A stretch of DNA of 44,298 nt from Clarireedia homoeocarpa (lineage: Eukaryota; Ascomycota; Leotiomycetes; Helotiales; Rutstroemiaceae). The stretch is from NCBI GenBank assembly GCA_001465935.1, contig LNKV01000093.1, positions 23,037-67,334 on the forward strand, in the 5' to 3' direction. The position numbers were made by a program, and so were the translations under genes. The notes beneath the pieces are model-generated. The model did not search any database, had not been told where the DNA came from, and saw nothing but the letters and a program-made list of their open reading frames with translations. Positions 19,092 to 29,568 of this stretch are shown one piece after another. Numbering within the stretch: position 1 is the first letter of the stretch; each line of letters begins with the position of its first letter.

Positions 19092-20065
19092 ATGATGCTC
19101 TCCTACAGAGCAAATACTCACGAAGAATCTTCTCCTCCCCTCCGGTTGTCCAATGACCTCGAGCAAAGCCTTTTTATAGTCTTATTCACCCTTATTTTTG
19201 AGTCTATATTTGTCATCGGGTCTTTCATATTATTTGCAGGAGCTCTCCTACTCCTCCAGGCAACTCATATTTTAAATCTCGTCGGGGAAGAATTAGGCAA
19301 ACTTGGCATCTTGATAGAAGCTAGCCTTACGGTTGATACATCAGCAATCAAAGTCGGTCTAGAGAAAATAACAGAGGATTTACTCGAGTTGTTTATGTTT
19401 CGGCTCTTCGTCATCAGCTCATTGGCAATCGACTTCCTTCCTGTGGTGCAATTCGCCTTAGTCAAAACATTCACTTTATACCGAATGACACTTATATATA
19501 CCAAGGAGTATATAAATTCCTTGTGTTCACTTTGGGTACCTGGGAAGTCGGAAATGCAGCGTTGTAGCTCTGTCTGTACAGCGAAACGTACGAATTTCAA
19601 AGAAGTAATAGAGGACAAAGAGTACAAAGACGATGACAAGTAAGTAGCGATCACCTTTCCTGTGTGATGGCAGTTTGCATAGATCTCTACCTGAGTTTTC
19701 TATATCAGATCGCGACGAAACTCTAGCGAACCCCAGCACACTACTCACAATTAAAATCACTTTGAATGATAAATTCATGTGGTTCAAGATGAACCAAACT
19801 CAGGCTTTAAAGAAGCTGATGACTAGGTTTGGTAAGGAACACAACATAAGTAGTGAAGATGTACAGTTTCTGTTCAGCGTACACCCTACCGATAGCCCCC
19901 AAAAGGTAAATATCTCCTAACTTTTGTGATCAAAGTAAACAGAACTGATATAATTGCTCATAGATCGGTATGATTGAAGGCGATTGCCTTGAGGGTCGAT
20001 TGGTACGCTTTCGGCGCTCCCGCCACCAAATAGTCACGCAGTGCAAATGTACGTGGTACGAATAA
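19092..20065 (+). CDS. Membrane protein with C-terminal SUMO-like domain
   Basis: Three exons (19092-19639, 19683-19905, 19964-20065) join with consistent phases into 290 residues. The introns are 43 and 58 nt with GTAAGT/GTAAAT donors and ATAG acceptors. Residues about 27-57 are strongly hydrophobic (SLFIVLFTLIFESIFVIGSF ... ALLLL), one long or two short membrane spans. About 101-128 form another. A charged linker (KEVIEDKEYKDDDK) leads to residues about 203-270, which follow the SUMO/Rad60-SLD pattern: LTIKITLNDKFMWFKM, ALKKLMTRFGKEHN, EDVQFLFSV, then IGMIEGDCLEG. The diglycine processing site of SUMO is absent and a basic tail RFRRSRH follows, so it is a fixed ubiquitin-like domain, not a conjugated modifier. 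Its partner is unknown; by family analogy it could bind SUMO pathway proteins. Confidence 0.72.
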
Positions 20066-20339
20066 ACGGCACGATGTAGACTTGGTTCACTCACCATCGG
20101 AGCTCTTCTTGCCTTCAGTCCTCTGTATCTGCTCAGGGTTACAAGCTTATGCCTATGAAGGGCTAGTGCATATTGTATTGTATTTATTCTACTACTTTTA
20201 GCTATACGATCAAATTAAAATCTGACTACGGCTTTTGTCGCAGGTTAGCAAATCAAAATTACACTGGACAGCGTCCATGACTTCGATATTAAATCTTTAC
20301 ATCGCTGTATTGAGATACCATTTCTCGGTATAGTTCTGG

Positions 20340-21390
20340 TCAATCTAAAGAACCTATGATATCAATCTCCTCAAGCAAGGCACCGAATTCCGCTCCATGC
20401 GAAGAAGAAAAGCAGACTATTGGCTGAGAAGATCCAGAGAACGATGCTATCTCAATGTTCCTAGAAACAGTAGCTTCTAGCTTGCGGGTCGCTTTACAGG
20501 CCCGTAATGTGTAGTGCTTGTAACGGCCATCGCGGCTATGGCATTCTCGAACCTCGAGTACCCGCAAGGTGCCGAGTACGATTAGGGTCGAATCGTCACA
20601 TTTATACAATATGAGTAAATCATAAAACCATATCACTTAACTTATCTACCCGGCATCCTCAACAAATCCATGCTCTTTAAGCTCCCTAGCTTATCGAGCT
20701 TCACATAGTTGATTCTCTTGTTCTGCAACCTTCTAAGCTATCCGTTCTGCTATCTCACGCTCTTTGGCCTCTACTTTCTAATTCTATAACCTCCCACAGC
20801 TTGCTGTCCATAGCATCTTCATCGGCTGTACGGTCCGCAATCTTTCGAGCCCGTTGTATCAGGAACTCAAAATTTGAACGAATACATTCCAAAACATATA
20901 GTTCAGTGGCCCTATGCTCCGCAACCTCCCGAGTCCATTGTTCTACGGCCTTGGGTTTTGTTCTTGCCGTAACTCTACTTTTTGCCGCCTTATTTTTCAT
21001 AGCCTCTCGAGCATTCAATTCTACTGCATCATGTTGCGCAGTCTGTCGAGCATGTTCTTCTGCTACCTTGTATCTTGCAGCCTTTCGAGCATAATACCAT
21101 GCCTCCTTTAGCTGTGCATAAACATAAGCATGTTGCTCTGCTGTCTCATACTCTGCAGCAGCCAGAGCATGACGGACTGCTATCTCATACTCTGCAACAG
21201 CTCGAGCATATTGCTCTTCTGCCTCCTGCTCTGCAGCAGCTCGAACATGACGGTCTGCTATCTCATGCGCTATAACAGCTCGAACATATTCTGCAACAGT
21301 TCGAGCATATTGCGTTTCTACCTTCTGTTCTGCCGCCTCCTGTTCTGTGCCGTACTCTGAGTTACAACTGCCATCCAAACTTATTAACAT
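20340..21390 (-). pseudogene. Ala-rich protein of 13-residue repeats, decayed C-terminus
   Basis: The frame 21390-20755 encodes 211 residues, mostly tandem 13-residue units with pattern AAEyexAexyARx (for example AAEQEAEEQYARA, VAEYEIAVRHALA, AAEYETAEQHAYV). There are about ten copies, a 39 bp tandem repeat in DNA. It predicts a continuous charged alpha-helix. Near 20775 the frame shifts; the continuing frame still reads helical sequence (VEAKEREIAERIA, VAEQENQLCEAR, ARELKEHGFVEDAG) but is cut by TAG and TAA codons. A further minus-strand frame (20636-20340; LIVLGTLRVLEVRECHSRDG) may be its last exon. No known function. The 211-residue N-terminal part could still be made. Confidence 0.5.
20880..21330. 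repeat. 39 bp tandem repeats within the Ala-rich gene
   Basis: Units of 39 bp such as TCTGCAACAGCTCGAGCATA... follow each other, best preserved at about 21154-21280. They correspond to the 13-residue protein repeat. The outer copies have diverged. Confidence 0.75.
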
Positions 21391-21472
21391 TCGTAAAGCA
21401 TACCATAATAACGGCGATCGCTACTTACATCATAATGTTTCCAACTCCTCTTTCCTTTTCATAGTGACTGCA

Positions 21473-21676
21473 ATGGCATCGCGGATGAGTGTTTTTCGTT
21501 CTTTCACGTGTGAAATACTCGCGATTGTTAGAAAGATGTTTGTAGCTGATCATGCTGTTGGTTCGATTTTGAAAAGATTTGAATTGCAATTTGAATCCGT
21601 ATTAGAGACTTTGGGAAAGAGGAAAAAAATTCCAAGAACTGAAATCTGTGGGCATTTATATATGATTGAGGTATGA
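21473..21676 (+). CDS. Short unassigned ORF or first exon
   Basis: A 67-codon frame starts MASRMSVFRSFTCEILAIVR and ends in YMIEV stop. The last codons contain a possible donor (GAG|GTATGA), so it may be a first exon, but no convincing next exon was found. It lies 80 bp from the divergent Ala-rich gene. Confidence 0.25.
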   Translation: MASRMSVFRSFTCEILAIVRKMFVADHAVGSILKRFELQFESVLETLGKRKKIPRTEICGHLYMIEV

Positions 21677-21744
21677 CGAGTTCTTGCCAGTTTCTAAATT
21701 GATTTATGGAACACTGCTTCTAAGATTTTCATGCAAAAAGTAAA

Positions 21745-21950
21745 TCTACATCTTGGCAAGGCAGACTAATAGCTATAACTATGCATTTTGTTAGTTACTG
21801 TTACTCGCTGAGTAGTATACCTGATGTATGAACAGGATAGAGCCTCATACTTCATCGCCCGAAGATTCATATAAGTGTACCTTGTCAAGGCAGACTAGTA
21901 ATTCTAACTATGGATTTTGTACTTATCCACTGGAAAGTATGCCTGATGGG
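21745..21950 (-). repeat. Two copies of a ~75 bp dispersed motif
   Basis: Blocks at about 21751-21825 and 21879-21950 share CAAGGCAGACTARTARYTMT and TATGSATTTTGT, and both end near GTATRCCTGATG. In reverse complement they resemble the two blocks at 18668-18745 and 18838-18905. Confidence 0.45.
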
Positions 21951-22334
21951 TCGGACGGTTGGAAGAGTCGCATATGAGTTCAACGGCGTTGATATCTTGC
22001 ATGATTCTTCATCCCCTGAATGTATACGTAGTCTTCAGGAAAAGGGGCTTTTGCAGGTTTGGATCTTACTATCCTTCCTGACCAGGTAGGTGGCGGAGTA
22101 TTCGAAGTACAGGGCATTGTCTCGAAGTAAGTCACCAGAGGATATGAAGTCAATGCAACGAATATCAATTCGTATATGACGTAGGACATATGAGATCCAA
22201 GTATTTCTGAATAACATAAAGTAGTCTCCTGGGCTCAGCGACTCACAGAAATTTTCGACTATTAATTAACTTCAGTATCTTCCTCCCAACGTTATTGAGG
22301 TAGATCATTAGCAACCGAATTTCACTGGTTAACG

Positions 22335-24252
22335 ATGTGTTCATTCATTGGTCCAGAGGGCTTAGCGAAAGGGGGTTATTGGGATTCGCAGAATTATGAT
22401 CGCAATCTTTCGGCATGGGAAATTTCTTATAAAGCAGATGGCTGGATTGGAAATCAGCTCGGCAGCGCTGGCATCGAACCAGTCGACATAAACTACGCTG
22501 TCCCGAATAAGATCTTCGAACAACCCAATGATGCATTTATGGCAAATAGGTGAGCATGCAAATATTTGTTGAACTATTTCTGACATAATATAGCTTGGGG
22601 GATATGACTGCCAGTATCAGTGATATATTGCCAGCAGAGAACTTATTGGAGCCAGGTTATTTTACAGAAACGGGAGACATAGGTTTTACGGAACATCCCC
22701 AAAACTACTCTGTGGAAGGCACTCTCACCAATGTCCACTCCGAATATTCCGCCCTGGATTTCATGCCAAACCATTATCTATATGAGATTGACTCATCTGA
22801 TTTAGAGGTGGCTAGAGACGTTTACGATACTTGGATACAGATTCGTAAAGATACTACGGAAGCTGATACGGACGGCCAAGAATTCGAGGAAGCTGCTACG
22901 GACGCGCAAGGACTGATAGAAACGACTGCTACAGACCGGCTGCAATTACAGATGGAAGAGGAGGAAAGGATTCAGTTGTGCAATGAACAAGGAAAGGTAA
23001 CCCAACAAGAAGCCCTCGAATAGACTTCTTTGTTAAGAAATACTAATGTATCATAGATATCAAAGGTGGTAGAAAAGAAAGACCAAAGAGAACACAATAC
23101 TCCTGCAAAGAATTCGAAACAGCCAGCAGTGCTGGTATCAAGGAGGATACCTTCTCCTGATACAGAGAACAACTGGGAAGAAGCGGCTGATGGTATATCC
23201 ATCGACAAGAATAAATCGGACTTAGAGCAGCTATATAAACTCCCTTCGGTACCTCTCGATATGGCTACTGTTCCACCAATCAACTCACCTATCAAGTCTT
23301 GCAGTAACTCCTTGGATGAGGTAAGTCAACAATAGATCCCAAGCTCTCCAACAAAAACAAACCCCACCACGTGACTTCAGTTCTGAATCTCTAACCCCTC
23401 GCTAATAGGGTAACTCATTTACTGGACCGAGGCTCAAACGCCCGCGACGCAAATACGGGGAAATCGAGCGTCCATACAAATGCAGCTGGGAGGGTTGCAA
23501 AAAGGCTTACGGAAATCTGGGCCACTTGAATACCCATGTCGGAAACCAGTCACACGGTGTGAAGCGTAAATTATTAGAAGGTATTCACCATTCATTCTCT
23601 AGTAACTAGATGTTGCAATACGCATTGGCATACTCAGAATCAAAATTTATGAATAGGTTACTGACAAACAAAATTATAGAATTTACGAAGACGCGAAAGG
23701 AATGGAGAGCTCGCCAACATCAGGAGGCATTATCTAGTACGACAAATGGGAGCCAATTCAGGTGTTACCCCTCATACCCCAAAACGGACGGATCGACCGT
23801 TACGGATTTATCGCTATCAGGCGCTCAACCATTTGAGACTTCGTTATAACTAGAAAATGAGTCTACTGACAACGACTGGTTACTGGCCGGCCATGCCATC
23901 AATGAAAAGGTCAGTGTCCTAGAGGTTACTATGCCATAATACCGAGTCTAATATTTCACAGGAATTGAAGGAGCAAAAAACTGAACGGAAAAGAAATGTT
24001 ATAAGGAATAGAAAGATCACCAGACGCCAACCGACCAGGGTGGCTGCAGAGACTTCTATAGAAAAAACAGCTCAAGTATTCGACAACGAAAAAGTTAGTA
24101 TCCCAGAAGTTACTATTTCATCCTACCGAATTCTAATTGTGACACAGATATTTAGGATGAAAGAACATAAACGGAAAATAAAAGCTAGGAAAAATGCCAA
24201 GATAAGTAAGACGGACTCCAACAAGGAGTTTATACGATACGGAGCCATATGA
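22335..24252 (+). CDS. C2H2 zinc-finger protein (in-frame TAA at 23847)
   Basis: Exons 22335-22549, 22594-22996, 23057-23320, 23409-23580 and 23680-23849 join with matching phases, giving 407 residues to the TAA at 23847-23849. Exon 4 carries one zinc finger, RPYKCSWEGCKKAYGNLGHL, with spacing C-x4-C-x12-H-x5-H (about residues 319-343). The next exon continues EFTKTRKEWRARQHQEA, matching the 'EFKEIRKEWKARK' segment that follows the finger in a fungal C2H2 family. It is probably a DNA-binding regulator. The N-terminal region is acidic. After the TAA the same frame stays open (LENESTDNDWLLAGHAINEK), then an intron 23910-23961 and a basic exon 23962-24252, so the ancestral protein was longer by about 115 residues. 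I infer a recent nonsense codon. Confidence 0.65.
23901..24190 (+). repeat. Tandem duplication of an exon end-intron-exon start unit (184 bp)
   Basis: AATGAAAAG + GTCAGTGTCCTAGAGGTTACT ... TCACAG + GAATTGAAGGAGC at 23901 onward is repeated as AACGAAAAA + GTTAGTATCCCAGAAGTTACT ... ACACAG + ATATTTAGGATG at 24085 onward. Both copies keep GT and AG ends. The second is 54 nt, a multiple of three, without a stop, so it can be either spliced or read. Confidence 0.75.
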
Positions 24253-25921
24253 AAATAATAGCTATATAGCATATAGGCTCCTGTGGTTGAGGCCTACTTA
24301 ATGTTCGAATATTAAGCTGTGCCGCATATTACCCTTCATACCCTACAATAAAGCGTTTCGCCAGGTTGCATACTGTACCGATCCGTTCAATTTCATGCCA
24401 ATATTGCTTCGTATAGTCGGAAAAAATGAATGATGCCATGATGCACCCGTTGAAAAGTTTACATAACGTGATACCAGATTTCCCTGAAAGAGAGCGATAG
24501 CACTCTCGGGGGATCTGCTAATTCGTCTACAGAAATCATTCACCCCCACCTTCAGAGCCTGTCCGCAGTAAACGTTGTAGTAGAGGAGAGAGTCATTGTC
24601 ATTGACTTTAGTAAGTATTTGTTGATTGGAGATCGAGGCAGTTGTGCTAGATGTCGGGGTTTTATTGTCGCTAGGCTGTGAAATGGATATCCATCAAGAG
24701 CTGGAAACCCATCCACGTACCCATTGAGCACCTTCAACCCACCCACACGTGCCACCTAGAACAGGGCCAACAACCCGAACAGGGGTGTGGTACCTGCCAG
24801 AATCAGGGGTGGCACAGCTAATTAGAAGTCAATATCCTATCCAATGAGTACCCATCAGTCATCATTACCCACCCGGTGGTTTTAGCTCGCAGCCTATTTG
24901 TTGCCATCTGATTCGGACATTTGGGCCTCCTAATGCCCAGGGAAAAGAAAAGGGCTATTATAAATGCTCAGCCGCAAGATCTGATGGACTTGTTTATCTT
25001 GAGAATCGGAAGGATAAGACGAAGACTTATATTTGTTAGATACCAGATTACACCGATAAAGTATTCATGTATAGTATATACAACATTGAAGGCTTGAATA
25101 ACCAGATTGATGTAGATATGGTGTTAGACTCACCCTATTCTAAAATAGTATTTCCGGCAAGATATAATATGTTACAATGATTATAAACTATGGTTATGCA
25201 AGAAGGCAGGGACAACTAACAGAATGCTAAGCCTCCAAGTTGAGAAAAATCTTTTAGTACACGTCTCCTTACACGTCTACATAGTATCTGCCCTCCCGCA
25301 CTCATCTACCATCTTACACCTGTTACCTGCGAGGCAGATTCGTATTGCCACGAACCATAGAATGCCCTCCTAGCTTTTTTGGCAATATACTTGGTCTGCG
25401 CCTCAAGGCTCGCCTGATCAGATATTTGTACCGTATGAGTTGATCTTTCCTTCCATCATTGATCTCACTCTTTAGTAGGCCATTACTTCAATTCAAATTA
25501 TTACGAGCACAACACAGCACGTCCATCACCTAGGCATTCATACTCCGATTCATATCGTTTTACTCAAGTTTATGAGCGATCGTTCCTACCTACAGTATAT
25601 AGCGATCTCGGAAGTATAAGTGGACGGCGAAGAGCTGATAAGAAGGCATTGATCCACATCTTATTGTTTTTACAGCATCCTATTTCGAGAAACATCACCA
25701 TCCACACAAAAAGCATCCACGAACCCTCATACCACTTCCTTGTCTTCTTTTCTAAAATTTTACCGATATCAGATTCGATACTTTTCGTCGTTTCTATAGA
25801 ACAGAGAGAACCATTACCTACTTAAGCTTCTATATCTCCCTACTCAACACTATCACACACCCAATTTCTGGGCATTTAATTCAAACTTTCAAGAAGAGGG
25901 GTTAATACATATGCAACTGAA
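24253..25921. other. Gene-free stretch
   Basis: No gene recognised. Around 24745-24820 a short imperfect inverted repeat (GTGCCACCTAG / CAGGGGTGGCAC) might be a hAT-type terminal remnant. From about 25640 a pyrimidine-rich promoter/leader leads to the next gene. Confidence 0.4.
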
Positions 25922-26698
25922 ATGTCTGGACATAATTCGGAATGTAAGAAGTATGAATTTTGGTCCAAAATCCCAAAAAGATTTGTATATATACTATCTT
26001 CTTTTGTCCTCCTTTCTTAATAAAGCTTTACTGATTAGAATTAGCACCGCGGATCTAAATCTGAACCATCTATTCCGGTGAAAGGTATAGAATATATCCT
26101 GCCTGATACAGGTGGTGAGAAAACTCTATCTATCGGCGACTTCGGATTGCCCGGTATCCATCAAGCTGGATTTTATAACAACAAAGAATATCGCGATATC
26201 GAATCCTGTGTTTTATCCGAAACGAATAACTATCTACACTTTCCAAACTTGGAATATAGGGTCGTAGGCAAGTCTATATTTCTTGCATTTCCACAGAAGT
26301 TCGTCGACTATATCAAGGAACGTGGACACTGGCGTCAGTATGACAAACGTACCCGGGCAGGCTTCCACACAACCCCCTACGATGCGTACGATCCTCCAGA
26401 CACGGAATGGGAAACATTCGACACGTCATATCTCGAGCTAAACAGCTCAGAATGCTGGCGGGTAGAGGGTTGCGACTTTCTTAAAGTGCCTTCGTGGATT
26501 ACGGCGAAGCCACCTAAGGGATCAGTAGCAGGGAAGGTTGACGCGTTCGTGAGTTTCGCTCTTTTCCCACGAAAAGCGAAATTTCGGACCCCCAACCAGC
26601 TCTCTTCAGCATCAACGAATTGGTTGGCAGAGATGGGAGAAATCCTAGTTGGGTGGATAGTAGCTAAACTCCTCAAGCATACAAAGACACATGATTAG
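25922..26698 (+). CDS. Hypothetical two-exon protein
   Basis: Exon 1 is 25922-25984 (MSGHNSECKKYEFWSKIPKR...) and exon 2 is 26045-26698. The 60 nt intron has GTATAT donor, CTGAT branch and TTAG acceptor, phase 0. The stronger-looking GTAAGA donor at 25944 is excluded because every acceptor then gives a stop. The protein has 238 residues, no signal peptide, no clear membrane span, and several aromatic-rich segments (ERGHWRQYDKRTRAGFH; SECWRVEGCDFLKVPSW). Not recognised. Codon use is even and no lesion is seen, so it is probably a working gene. Confidence 0.6.
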
Positions 26699-27955
26699 TG
26701 AATTAGGACAGGAGATCATGGGTGTATTTTCCAAAGAGACGAAGTGTAATTGCAATGCTGATATATACCTTGAAAGATTAAAAGTTGTTGGGGGAGAAAG
26801 AATTCATTACTGATTCCTGGAGATTACACACTATCATGGGTTATAGGCAAATACTAGTTATATAAGTACGCTGAGTTTACAAGCTGGACAATTGATGTAT
26901 ATAGATAGTCTTCTCTACTTGTGAAATATAAGTTTCCCAATACTATCCACACTTAGAAAATTTCTTTCGAGATGTAATACGGCTCTTATTGTTGTCACTA
27001 GTGTTATATGAATATACATACAGGTGCCATAAAGAATCCCCCAATGGCGATGGCGATAGAGTCCTTTTGCCGGTCTAATGGGTTTAGACTACAGTGTCTG
27101 TATATATTCTCCAAGGAAGGGGCTGTGAATGCGTGTGATGCAAAACTGATAGGCATACCGGCATAGCCCAACATTGACATGCGGTCTTTGGCGACATATT
27201 TTTCTTTTACCCAGGATTTATATTGCTTTCGTTTTCGGCTGGGTTTCCTTGAGCGCACGAGAATAATCCCAGTAAAGTTGGAACATAGAGAAGCATTGAG
27301 TGGCTGAGAGTAAAACGCTACAGGGAGGCTTATTGAAGCTTCAGGAAAGCCTTGAGGTTTCCGTTCATTCAAGGCATATCATTCTCATTGCTAAATACCA
27401 GATTTGCTAATCCAAGTCCGACGTTCAGGTGGTCAAGTAATCTGCCCTGCATGGTGTTCCGGCAATGCAACAGGTATGTTGCCCTCAGTAGCTAGGCGAA
27501 AGAGAGGCTATCGTGTGATTACCTGCAGATTCAACACAGAAATAAACATCACTAGGATCTGCGCCCTCCGTGTATAGTCCACTTTTATGCGCTAATTGGC
27601 TTTAACCTTGTCGCAACGTAAACTACTACACCTCTCAAATACAAGCCTCATGAAGAATACGAGGCGGCCAAGTTGCTACAAGTCTGCCTTCCCGCAGATA
27701 GTGCATACGATTACGGCCGATGCCACTGCGCCTTCTCGATGGCTTTTACAGAACCTGCAGGGAGTACGAAGGCAGCCGCAAACATATTAGTTATATAACT
27801 CTCTATATCGCCAGTGTGTTTCTCATGTTATCCACTTATTCTTCACTTGGCACAAAGGCTATATTCGATTTCACGCTCTAGTCGCTCAACACCAATACAA
27901 ACACCCCAATTTTTATATTCTCATAATTGCAATAAGATATCACCCTCAGCTCAAG
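26699..27955. other. Gene-free stretch with doubtful frames
   Basis: A minus-strand 122-codon frame (27372-27004; LGYAGMPISFASHAF, AIAIGGFFMAPVCIF) has weakly membrane-like segments but no recognised family. A + frame at 27596-27790 is similar in quality. Both are treated as unassigned. The final 150 bp are the AT/CT-rich promoter of the antiporter gene. Confidence 0.4.
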
Positions 27956-29438
27956 ATGCGTAAGTCGTCCCCCACCACTTCAAACATTGTCCTCTTTCAA
28001 CGAGCACCTACTTATCGTGGTTGACATAGATTCAACAATGCCCACAGCAGGAAAAGAAACCTGGTATTCCAAATTTTTACATGCCTTTGGAAAACCAACA
28101 AACTTGAGCACGAGCGCTCCACAGTTGGAACGAGGTTTAGAATTGGAGAGCCCAAATACCATATCACGAAGCAGGACGACGACGCACAAGCACTTCACTT
28201 TTAAAAATCAGCTGTATGCGACAATCTTCAAATCGTGGATCAATGTCTTGCTTTTAGCCGCACCAGTCAGCATCACGATCCATTATGCGGGAGTAAACAA
28301 GATCATTGTTTTTGTGGTCAACTTCATCGCCATTATACCTCTCGCAGCAATGCTGAGTTTTGCAACAGAAGAAATCCCTCTGTATGTTGGTGAAACCCTC
28401 GGTGGTCTGTTGAACGCTTCATTCGGGAATGCTGTGGAGTTGATCGTTGCGGTCATCGCTTTGGCAAAGGGAGAGGTCTTTATTGTGCAAACCTCATTGA
28501 TTGGCAGCATCTTGTCAAACTCACTGTTGGTTTTGGGCATGTATTTCTTCTTCGGTGGATTGGGAAGAAAAGAGCAGATTTTCAACCGGACGTTCGCCTC
28601 GACGGCTGCTAACATGCTAGTACTTTTCATGGGCGGTATTCTAACTCTTACTGCTTTCGATTACTGGAACACTACAACCCCTTCACCTATCGCAGCAATT
28701 TCTCGTGGAGCTGCCCTTATTCTTCTCACTATCTATGCTGCTTATCTATACTTTCAACTGAGAACACACAAAGCCATGTTTGATGAGGAGAGTCCAAAAG
28801 GCGCCACGACACCACACACGAATGCGGTCCCACACGGGGCTCTGGCTAAGGCGCTGGCCAAGACTGATGGTATGGCTGCTGCACCCGGAAGAGCATCCGG
28901 CGAAAACAGACAAGGGAGTGACAAGTTATTGAACCAGCACGCCTACGAAGAAGCTGATGATCCTAAGTCAGAGGAGCCACAGCTACATCTTCTGGTTGCG
29001 TGGGCAACGCTAGCAGTCGCAACTGCTTTCATTGGACTTTGTGCAGAATTCATGGTTGACAGCATTGGTGCGTTGACGAAGACAGGACATATCTCAGAAG
29101 AATTCGTGGGTTTGATCTTACTCCCAATTGTCGGAAACGCCGCAGAGCATGCTACTGCTGCAGCCGCCGCTTGTAAAGACAAGATGGATCTGGCCGTTGG
29201 TGTCGCGATTGGTTCTAGCTTGCAAGTTGCACTGTTGTTACTTCCGCTGATGGTTGTCATTGGCTGGATCATGGGCAACGATGCTATGTATTTGAGCTTT
29301 GACGGTTTCCAAGTGGCCATTCTGTTTGTGGCAATTTTACTCGTCAACTACATTACTGCCGACCGCAAGAGTAACTGGATGGAGGGTATGCTTCCGAAGT
29401 GTCTTTATATGTATTTGTCTTCCTTCCTAATGTATTGA
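27956..29438 (+). CDS. Vacuolar Ca2+/H+ antiporter (CAX/VCX1 family)
   Basis: Exon 1 is just ATG C (27956-27959). Intron 27960-28029 has GTAAGT and ATAG. Exon 2 (28030-29438) then reads MHSTMPTAGKETWYSKF; total 470 residues. It exchanges cytosolic Ca2+ for vacuolar H+. Both alpha-repeats are present: GNAVELIVAVIALAKGE (c-1) and GNAAEHATAAAAACKDKMDL (c-2) with the ion-binding Glu in each. There are about ten hydrophobic helices, split by an acidic cytosolic loop (ESPKGATT ... EEADDPKSEEP). The C-terminus is odd: after KSNWMEG the family normally has a last helix (LLLMxxYxIIAxAFWF-like), but here it reads MLPKCLYMYLSSFLMY and stops. A possible intron from 29389 (GTATGC ... TTAG) does not restore it. 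Confidence 0.88.
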
Positions 29439-29568
29439 AACCGTACTAATATGCTGCATTAGTATTACACCCCTACTTTTGAGGACGCTCTGCTGGCCTC
29501 TCACGTCTCTTTCCAGGTTACCTATCAGAACAATCTAAATCAATATTTGATATGCGATATCTTGTGCT

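Noticed and set aside
21980..22189. Minus-strand frame with KAPFPEDY, similar to the EST1 C-terminal PFPEDYAM word
   Set aside because: Only about eight residues match; nothing else of EST1 is nearby. Probably chance.
24745..24825. Possible hAT terminal inverted repeat
   Set aside because: The inverted words are short and imperfect and no 8 bp TSD or transposase is seen.
27004..27372. 122-codon minus-strand frame, possibly a transporter remnant
   Set aside because: Hydrophobic stretches are weak and no transporter motif is present; left unassigned.
28283..29347. Minus-strand frames of 115 and 134 codons
   Set aside because: Antisense shadows of the Ca2+/H+ antiporter.
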